7,009 bases of DNA from contig JAGCFG010000118.1 of NCBI GenBank assembly GCA_017650255.1, positions 1-7,009 on the forward strand, given 5' to 3'. Positions 1 through 4,602 of this stretch are shown one piece after another. The notes beneath the pieces are model-generated. The model was not told where the DNA came from. It saw only the letters and a program-made list of their open reading frames with translations, and made no database searches. A program made the position numbers and the translations under genes. Each line of letters begins with the position of its first letter. Position 1 is the first letter of the stretch. Source of the DNA: Alphaproteobacteria bacterium (lineage in GTDB: Bacteria; Pseudomonadota; Alphaproteobacteria; RF32; CAG-239).

Positions 1-16
1 AAAAATGTTTTGCCCA

Positions 17-57
17 ATGATATTATGATTTTTTATTGTTGACAATATGATATTTTG
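17..57 (+). repeat. Paired 11-bp direct repeat upstream of and inside the rpmH promoter
   Basis: ATGATATTATG at 17-27 recurs as ATGATATTTTG at 47-57 (10 of 11 identical), with the copies offset by exactly 30 bp, close to three helical turns. The second copy is in the promoter spacer. A related pair, TTTTGCCCAAT at 8-18 and TTTTGCCAAT at 53-62, flanks them. The repeats are directly visible. A role as regulator binding sites is only inference. Confidence 0.35.
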
Positions 58-67
58 CCAATATAAG
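39..67 (+). promoter_or_regulatory. Sigma-70 type promoter of the rpmH operon
   Basis: A perfect -35 hexamer TTGACA lies at 39-44, followed by exactly 17 nt and a -10 hexamer TATAAG at 62-67 (5 of 6 to consensus). Transcription would start near 74-76, giving an rpmH leader of about 60 nt. It is the only strong promoter seen upstream of the five-gene + strand block, so it probably drives all of it. The -35 box lies inside a short palindrome, ATTGT-TG-ACAAT (35-46), and the spacer holds the second copy of a repeated motif. Both could be regulatory, but in such AT-rich DNA they may be chance. Confidence 0.82.
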
Positions 68-135
68 ACATTTTGAACCGAGAGTTTTGACTGTGTCGAA
101 GCTTTAATTAATAATAATAAACCGGAGATTAAAAA

Positions 136-270
136 ATGAAAAGAACATATCAACCATCTAAGATTGTAAGATCTCGCCGTCATGGTTTTCGTACCCGTAT
201 GGCAACACAAGGCGGTCGCAAAGTTTTGGCTGCTCGCAGAGCTAGAGGGCGTGCAAAACTTTCTGCATAA
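136..270 (+). CDS. rpmH: 50S ribosomal protein L34
   Basis: This 44-residue, strongly basic protein is the full normal length of bacterial L34, a small protein of the large ribosomal subunit buried in 23S rRNA. It opens with [10 protein letters not shown], carries the RRHGFRTRM segment (14-22) and ends in a lysine/arginine-rich tail ([11 protein letters not shown]); these are hallmarks of the family. The ATG at 136 follows a GGAG Shine-Dalgarno at 124-127 with 8 nt spacing. It is the first gene of the operon and is followed after 12 nt by rnpA, the near-universal bacterial order. The recoded stretch at 170-250 uses more GC-rich codons (CGC, CGT, GGC) than its neighbours, as expected of a highly expressed ribosomal gene. 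Identity is certain. Confidence 0.98.
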   Translation: MKRTYQPSKIVRSRRHGFRTRMATQGGRKVLAARRARGRAKLSA

Positions 271-282
271 ATAGGGCGTGAA

Positions 283-678
283 ATGCCTGTTTTTTCCGTA
301 TTGAAAAAAAGAAGTGATTTTGTCAGGCTGACAAAGTCTGGTTTTTCTGTTGCTACAAAAACTTTAGTTTTGCAAGCAATTGAAAGCGGACTTGATGTTT
401 TGACCGGAAAGCCGAGAGTTGGATATACAACAACAAAAAAAATCGGAAAAGCGCATGTTAGAAACAGATGTCGCCGCAGACTTAGGGCTGCGACGGCATT
501 GCTTTTTGATAAATATGCGATGCCTGATTTTGATTATGTTTTGATTGCGCGTTACAGGACGGAAAATGCGGATTTTAGGCAAATTTGTGCTGATTTGCAA
601 TATGCACTGAAAAAAGTAAAGGCTAATTTTTCGGGAGCAGAGGAAGATGCTAAAGAAAATAGTGATTTTTCCTGTTAA
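283..678 (+). CDS. rnpA: Ribonuclease P protein component
   Basis: This 131-residue basic protein is the protein subunit of RNase P, which works with the catalytic RNA M1 to remove the 5' leader from pre-tRNAs. The family signature is clear: the N-terminal substrate-binding part has [10 protein letters not shown] (7-16), and the conserved RNR motif region runs over [17 protein letters not shown] (52-68). A central RVGYTTT strand (45-51) precedes it. Length is in the usual 110-140 range. The ATG at 283 follows rpmH by 12 nt; its Shine-Dalgarno is weak (AGGG around 273-276), so translation may be partly coupled to rpmH. The last 32 nt overlap the start of yidD in another frame. The 15 or so acidic and polar C-terminal residues lie past the folded domain and may be shaped by that overlap. 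Confidence 0.96.
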   Translation: MPVFSVLKKRSDFVRLTKSGFSVATKTLVLQAIESGLDVLTGKPRVGYTTTKKIGKAHVRNRCRRRLRAATALLFDKYAMPDFDYVLIARYRTENADFRQICADLQYALKKVKANFSGAEEDAKENSDFSC

Positions 679-886
679 GGTTTATCAAAAACTAATTTCG
701 CCGATGATGCCGCACGTTTGCAGATATCAGCCGACTTGTTCGCAATATATGATAGATGCAATACAAACGTATGGGATTGTGAAAGGTTTTTGTTTGGGAA
801 TTAAGCGGATTCTTCGTTGTCATCCATGGGGTGGTTGCGGTTATGATCCGGTTGTTCCTAAAAATGGTGATAAAAACTTGCATTAG
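647..886 (+). CDS. yidD: Membrane protein insertion efficiency factor YidD
   Basis: This 79-residue protein belongs to the YidD family, a small membrane-associated factor thought to assist YidC/Sec-dependent insertion of inner-membrane proteins. The motifs are unmistakable: an amphipathic N-terminal helix ([19 protein letters not shown]), then [10 protein letters not shown] (25-34) and [13 protein letters not shown] (57-69). Cysteines are at 25, 31, 49, 58 and 64; C64 takes the place of the serine often found in the HPWGGSGYDPV motif. The ATG at 647 lies inside rnpA (32-nt overlap) and has a good Shine-Dalgarno GGGAG at 633-637, 9 nt upstream. A 53-nt AT-rich gap without obvious signals separates it from yidC. 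Position between rnpA and yidC is the standard arrangement. Confidence 0.95.
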   Translation: MLKKIVIFPVKVYQKLISPMMPHVCRYQPTCSQYMIDAIQTYGIVKGFCLGIKRILRCHPWGGCGYDPVVPKNGDKNLH

Positions 887-939
887 TTTCAAATGTTGTT
901 ATATTTTTTACAAATTTAACAAAATGGTAGGGATTTTTT

Positions 940-2607
940 ATGAAAGAAGATTTGAAAAGTTTTTATTTAGCGGTTTTGCTGTCTATGGCTGTTGTTTTTG
1001 TGGCAAATCAATGGATTTTTGGAGATAAAAATGTTGAAAATGCAGAGTCTGCAGCGATAGAGGAAGCTTCTGTGCTGCAAGCGGAAAACGAAAGTGCTTC
1101 GGCAAAGGAAGAAAATACATTTTTGGCTGTTGATGATGTTTTAAGAGCTTCTCCACGAGTTGATATTTTGAACAATGATTTACAAGGAAGTATAAGGCTT
1201 GTTGGTGGGCGAATCGACAATATAAAATTGCGTAGATATAAACAAAGTTTAGAAAAAGCCAGTCCAGATGTTGAGCTTTTTGCTCCCGCAAAAACAAAAA
1301 ATCCCTATTATGCGGAATTTGGGTGGCTTTCTAATGATAAAAACTTAAAATTGCCGAATTCTGAGACGCTTTGGAGTTTGAGAGGAACTAAGCTGACACC
1401 AAAAACCCCTGTTATTTTGGAGTGGGACAACGGGGAAGGCTTGCGTTTTGTGACCAAGTTCAGTTTGGACGACAATTATATGTTTGTTGTTGAGCAAGCT
1501 GTTGAGAATAATACTGCAGAAAAAGTTACATTGTTTCCATATGGTATGATTGTAAGGTCTCCGGAGGAAGTATCAAGAAGCATTGTTCACGAAGGATTGA
1601 TAGGCGTTTTTGATGATAAACTCGAAGAAATAGAATATTCTGATTTGAGTAAGGAAAGTAAAGAATTTAAAGCAAATAAAGGTTGGTTCGGTTTTTCGGA
1701 CAGATATTGGTTTTCTTCTATAATTTTCGGGAACAAACAACCTGTAAGAGTTAAGTTTTCACAGAACAACGAAAGGACATATCAGGCAGATTTTGTCGGA
1801 GATGCTGTTGAAGTTGCAAGCGGTTCGGTCGCTTCTGTCAGAGATATGATGTATATTGGTGCTAAAGAAATTAAACTACTTGATAATTATGCAAAAAATT
1901 TGAATATAAACAAATTTGATTTGGCGGTTGATTTTGGTTGGTATTACTTTTTGACAAAGCCGTTCTTTTATATTTTGGACTATTTGTATAAGTTAATCGG
2001 CAATATGGGATGGGCGATTTTGCTTTTTGCGGCATTGTTAAGATTGTTTATGTTTCCGATTGCCAATAAGTCTTATGAAAATATGGCAAAGATGAAAAAA
2101 TTGCAGCCGAAAATGAAGGAACTGCAAGAAAAATATGCCGGCGATAAATTGAAATTGCAACAAGAAACAATGTTGTTATACCAAAAGGAAAAAATTAACC
2201 CGGCTTCCGGTTGTTTGCCGATGTTTATTCAAATTCCGGTATTTTTCTCTTTGTATAAAGTGTTGAATATTGCCATAGAGATAAGGCAAGCACCATTTGT
2301 CGGCTGGATTAAGGATTTATCTGCACCTGATCCATTGGTTATATCTCAGTGGTCTCATTTGCCGATGCCAGCATTTTTAGATATTGGTATTTGGCCGATT
2401 GTAATGGGTATTACAATGTATATTCAGCAGAAGATGAATCCGGCTCCAACTAATAAAGACCAAGCAAGAGCCTTTGCTTTGATGCCTTTAATTTTTATGT
2501 TTATGATGGGGCATTTTGCTTCGGGTTTGGTTATATACTGGTCGTTCAGTAATTTGCTTTCGATTATTCAGCAAAGAGCGATTATTGTAAAGAACAGGGA
2601 TAAGTGA
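940..2607 (+). CDS. yidC: Membrane protein insertase YidC (Oxa1 family)
   Basis: This 555-residue inner-membrane insertase puts proteins into the lipid bilayer alone or with SecYEG. It has the Gram-negative architecture: one N-terminal membrane helix (about 7-27), a low-complexity acidic linker (28-65), a large periplasmic beta domain (about 70-320) and the conserved Oxa1 core (about 333-550). The core starts at FGWYYFLTKPFFYIL, and its TM2 holds Arg368 (ALLRLFMFP), the groove arginine matching E. coli R366. A cytoplasmic helical hairpin follows (AKMKKLQPKMKELQEKY, 383-399), then NPASGCLPMFIQIPVFFSLY (TM3) and TM4-6 at about 482-496, 512-525 and 528-546. RQAPF..WIKDLSAPDP (449-465) and the closing FASGLVIYWSFSNLLSIIQQ are family signatures. 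The ATG at 940 follows AGGGA (929-933) by 6 nt. Its stop overlaps the engB start by 1 nt. Confidence 0.97.
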   Translation: MKEDLKSFYLAVLLSMAVVFVANQWIFGDKNVENAESAAIEEASVLQAENESASAKEENTFLAVDDVLRASPRVDILNNDLQGSIRLVGGRIDNIKLRRYKQSLEKASPDVELFAPAKTKNPYYAEFGWLSNDKNLKLPNSETLWSLRGTKLTPKTPVILEWDNGEGLRFVTKFSLDDNYMFVVEQAVENNTAEKVTLFPYGMIVRSPEEVSRSIVHEGLIGVFDDKLEEIEYSDLSKESKEFKANKGWFGFSDRYWFSSIIFGNKQPVRVKFSQNNERTYQADFVGDAVEVASGSVASVRDMMYIGAKEIKLLDNYAKNLNINKFDLAVDFGWYYFLTKPFFYILDYLYKLIGNMGWAILLFAALLRLFMFPIANKSYENMAKMKKLQPKMKELQEKYAGDKLKLQQETMLLYQKEKINPASGCLPMFIQIPVFFSLYKVLNIAIEIRQAPFVGWIKDLSAPDPLVISQWSHLPMPAFLDIGIWPIVMGITMYIQQKMNPAPTNKDQARAFALMPLIFMFMMGHFASGLVIYWSFSNLLSIIQQRAIIVKNRDK

Positions 2608-3251
2608 TGACAGAGCTTTATAGCAAAGAAGAGTTGGAAGAAGGAAGAAAGCTTTTTGCTTCAAAATGCGATTTTGTTTTGGGGGTTGCAGATTTAAAAC
2701 AACTTCCGGCGGATAATGATTTTGATGAAATTGCTTTTGCCGGACGCTCAAATGTGGGAAAGTCCAGTTTGATAAATGCTCTCACCGGTAGAAAGACTTT
2801 GGCAAAAACTTCAAATACTCCTGGAAGAACACAACAGCTTAATTATTTTAATTTGGCAGACAAAATTTATGTTGTTGATATGCCCGGCTATGGTTTTGCT
2901 CAAGCTCCGGAATCTTTGGTGAAAAAATGGCAGAAAATGATATTTGCTTATTTGCAGGGGCGGGCAAATTTGAAAAGAGTTTTTTTGCTGATAGATTCTA
3001 GACACGGGATAAAAAAAGTTGATTTGGAAATTATGGAAATGCTTGATAAGGCCGCTGTGAATTATCAAATAGTTTTGACCAAGTCAGATAAAATTTCTGC
3101 TGTTGAATTGGATAAGGTTGTTAAATCAACACAGGAAAAATTGAAAGAGCATGCAGCGGCGCATGTGAAAGTGCTGGTTACTAGTTCAGAAAAAAAGAAT
3201 GGAATTGATGAGGTTAGGGCAGAAGTTGCAAAACTAATCAATAACTGCTGA
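2607..3251 (+). CDS. engB: Ribosome biogenesis GTP-binding protein EngB/YsxC/YihA
   Basis: This 214-residue protein is a TRAFAC-class GTPase of the EngB family, needed for assembly of the 50S subunit in bacteria where it has been studied. All five G motifs are intact (numbered from the ATG at 2607): G1 P-loop GRSNVGKS (46-53), G2 around TSNTPGRTQ (68-76), G3 DMPGYG (91-96), G4 TKSD (158-161) and G5 TSS (192-194). Length is normal. A GTG at 2604 is in frame just before, but the ATG at 2607 is preferred: it leaves 6 nt after the AGGGA at 2596-2600, as in yidC, whereas GTG would leave only 3 nt. The start overlaps the yidC stop (TGATG), implying translational coupling. The 3' end overlaps the convergent transporter gene by 18 nt. 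Confidence 0.96.
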   Translation: MTELYSKEELEEGRKLFASKCDFVLGVADLKQLPADNDFDEIAFAGRSNVGKSSLINALTGRKTLAKTSNTPGRTQQLNYFNLADKIYVVDMPGYGFAQAPESLVKKWQKMIFAYLQGRANLKRVFLLIDSRHGIKKVDLEIMEMLDKAAVNYQIVLTKSDKISAVELDKVVKSTQEKLKEHAAAHVKVLVTSSEKKNGIDEVRAEVAKLINNC

Positions 3252-4136
3252 ATTTAGATTTACCAATAAAATCAAGCTTAGCAAAAAAGCAATCATGGAG
3301 AAACCGGCTTTTACTGATATGGTGTCGGGGATTTTGTTGTATTTGTTTATTCCAAAAACAAAAAGTGGAGCTGTTAAAAGTATGACAGTGACGTATCCGG
3401 GGTTGGGGGCGATGCGCAAGGCAAGAGTTTTGGCAATTATTAGAATACTACTGAAGGCAACAACATAAATGCCGGCATTACATTTGTGTGAAGATAAAAT
3501 TTGTTGCCAGAAAAACTTAAAATCAAGTTTTGTTTCTTTTATAAACCAGAAAGCGTTAAGCGTTCCGCTAACAAAGGTGGAAACAGTTAAATAGTAGGCG
3601 AGGGCGGCAAATACTGATGAACCGCGCAGAGCTATCTCTTTTGTGGCAATGCTCATTCCTGCAAGGGATAGAATTGCCGGTAACATATAATTTGCAAGTT
3701 GGTAGGATACGGGGCTTTTTATCATTTGCCAATAGCTTACAGTAAAGCCTATTATTAAAAAAATTATGACAATTACTATTGCTTCGTTGTTTGTCATAAG
3801 TTGAAAAGATTGAGGCGTTAATATCCACCAAAAGATTGTGGTTATTATTGCTGTTAAAGCCATTACGCGTGAGGTTGCTCCAGAGCCGTAGTAGGCAGAG
3901 GCAAAAAACAAATGGGAGTCATAAATGGCTATCATAATTCCTTGGGCTATCAACAAAAGCCAATAAGAGTATGAGGTAGGGAAGGGGAATAAAAAACAAA
4001 AAGGAAAAGAAATTATTGCAATTCCCCATCCGCGCCAAATTCCGAGCAAATATGCGTTTAGCTTGTAATGTTGGTTAAACAGGGTATAAATTGCGGTGAA
4101 AAATGAGTAGATAATTCCATAAAAAAACCAGAGCAT
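3234..4136 (-). CDS. DMT-superfamily (EamA-like) ten-helix membrane transporter, substrate unknown
   Basis: This 300-residue protein is almost entirely membrane-embedded. Hydrophobic segments at about 2-20, 28-50, 58-82, 86-107, 118-136, 149-166, 173-198, 220-241, 247-264 and 276-294 give two five-helix halves, the layout of the drug/metabolite transporter superfamily. The ninth helix region (ALRIAPNPGYVTVILLTAPL) resembles the EamA signature. Similarity to typical EamA members is modest by eye and no substrate can be named. The start is chosen at the ATG at 4136: an AAAGGA Shine-Dalgarno (4148-4143) ends 6 nt before it. An in-frame ATG at 4151 would add five residues (MKGFY), but that reading makes the Shine-Dalgarno itself coding. 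The start lies within a terminator-like hairpin downstream of trxA. The TAG stop lies inside engB on the other strand. Confidence 0.75.
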   Translation of the reverse strand: MLWFFYGIIYSFFTAIYTLFNQHYKLNAYLLGIWRGWGIAIISFPFCFLFPFPTSYSYWLLLIAQGIMIAIYDSHLFFASAYYGSGATSRVMALTAIITTIFWWILTPQSFQLMTNNEAIVIVIIFLIIGFTVSYWQMIKSPVSYQLANYMLPAILSLAGMSIATKEIALRGSSVFAALAYYLTVSTFVSGTLNAFWFIKETKLDFKFFWQQILSSHKCNAGIYVVAFSSILIIAKTLALRIAPNPGYVTVILLTAPLFVFGINKYNKIPDTISVKAGFSMIAFLLSLILLVNLNSAVID

Positions 4137-4170
4137 ATAAAATCCTTTCATATATTAAATATGCTCTGGT
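4120..4170 (-). terminator. Intrinsic terminator of trxA, overlapping the transporter start
   Basis: On the - strand, ACCAGAGCATAT (4170-4159) pairs perfectly over 12 bp with ATATGCTCTGGT (4138-4127) across a 20-nt loop. A run of T follows at once (4126-4121, seven T counting the last stem base). That is the form of a rho-independent terminator, starting 28 nt after the trxA stop. The loop holds the AAAGGA Shine-Dalgarno of the transporter gene, and the 3' arm holds its ATG (4136-4134). The T tract encodes its residues 3-5 (TGG TTT TTT TAT). On the + strand no T tract follows, so the direction is clear. It could work as a terminator, as an attenuator or as a translation-blocking hairpin. Confidence 0.72.
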
Positions 4171-4198
4171 GCGTTGAATAAAAGACTTTAGTTAATTT

Positions 4199-4513
4199 TT
4201 ATTTATAAGATTCAAGCCAAGAAATGATTGTAGATTGAGGGTTCAAGCCGATTTTGGTGTCGACTTGTTTGCCGTCCTTAAACAAAAACATTGTTGGAAT
4301 ACTGCGAATTCCGAAGCTAGCTGCGGTATTTGGTGAATCGTCAACATTCATTTTGCAAATTTTTACTTTATCGCCCATAGTTTTATTTACTTCTTCTAAA
4401 ATGGGGCCTAACTGACGGCAAGGACCACACCATTCTGCCCAAAAATCAACCAATACCAAGCCTTTGCTTTGGAGAACTTCGGTTTCAAATTGTGCGTCGT
4501 TTATCGATAACAT
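4199..4513 (-). CDS. trxA: Thioredoxin
   Basis: This 104-residue protein is a single-domain thioredoxin, a cytoplasmic dithiol-disulfide oxidoreductase reduced by thioredoxin reductase. The active site is the classical WCGPC (28-32, catalytic Cys29 and Cys32) in VDFWAEWCGPC. The conserved buried Asp23, the cis-proline Pro73 in RSIPT (70-74) and the LFKDGK strand (77-82) are present. One further cysteine, Cys53, is outside the active site. The start is the ATG at 4513, with AAAGGA (4525-4520) 6 nt upstream. An in-frame TTG at 4528 would give 109 residues but would place the Shine-Dalgarno inside the coding region. It lies 89 nt downstream of addA on the same strand, a common alphaproteobacterial pairing, and is followed by a terminator-like hairpin. 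Confidence 0.96.
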   Translation of the reverse strand: MLSINDAQFETEVLQSKGLVLVDFWAEWCGPCRQLGPILEEVNKTMGDKVKICKMNVDDSPNTAASFGIRSIPTMFLFKDGKQVDTKIGLNPQSTIISWLESYK

Positions 4514-4531
4514 AATTTTTCCTTTCAAATA

Positions 4532-4572
4532 AAATATCTCAATATTTATATAAATATCTTATTTAAGATATT
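4532..4572. repeat. Inverted and direct AT-rich repeats upstream of trxA
   Basis: In the 89-nt addA-trxA spacer (4514-4602), AATATCTT (4553-4560) and AAGATATT (4565-4572) form a perfect 8-bp inverted repeat around a 4-nt spacer. AAATATCT occurs at 4532-4539 and again at 4552-4559, so the core AATATCT is present three times. No T tract follows the hairpin on either strand, so it is not a convincing addA terminator. It might be an operator or simply an AT-rich spacer. On the - strand, weak promoter-like hexamers occur nearby (TTGTAT with TAATAT 16 nt downstream), but nothing close to consensus. Confidence 0.4.
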
Positions 4573-4602
4573 AAAGTATTGTTTTGAAAATACAACTATT
4601 AT

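Noticed and set aside
87..114. A second promoter-like pair before rpmH (TTGACT at 87-92 with an AT-rich -10 near 109-114)
   Set aside because: The -10 matches only about 3 of 6 positions, and the strong promoter at 39-67 explains rpmH expression.
1..135. Possible oriC next to rpmH
   Set aside because: rpmH lies near dnaA and oriC in some bacteria, but no dnaA gene or TTATCCACA-type DnaA boxes are seen in this stretch.
983..1297. - strand open frame of about 100 codons opposite the N-terminal part of yidC
   Set aside because: It is antisense to the YidC N-terminus, rich in Leu, Gln and Phe as expected from the reverse complement, and shows no family motif.
2604..2606. GTG at 2604 as the engB start
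   Set aside because: It would leave only 3 nt after the AGGGA Shine-Dalgarno; the adjacent ATG at 2607 has 6 nt, as at yidC, and forms the usual TGATG stop-start overlap.
3270..3300. Small hairpin GCTT...AAGC just after engB as a possible operon terminator
   Set aside because: The stem is only 4 bp and no T tract follows on the + strand; it also lies in coding sequence of the convergent gene.
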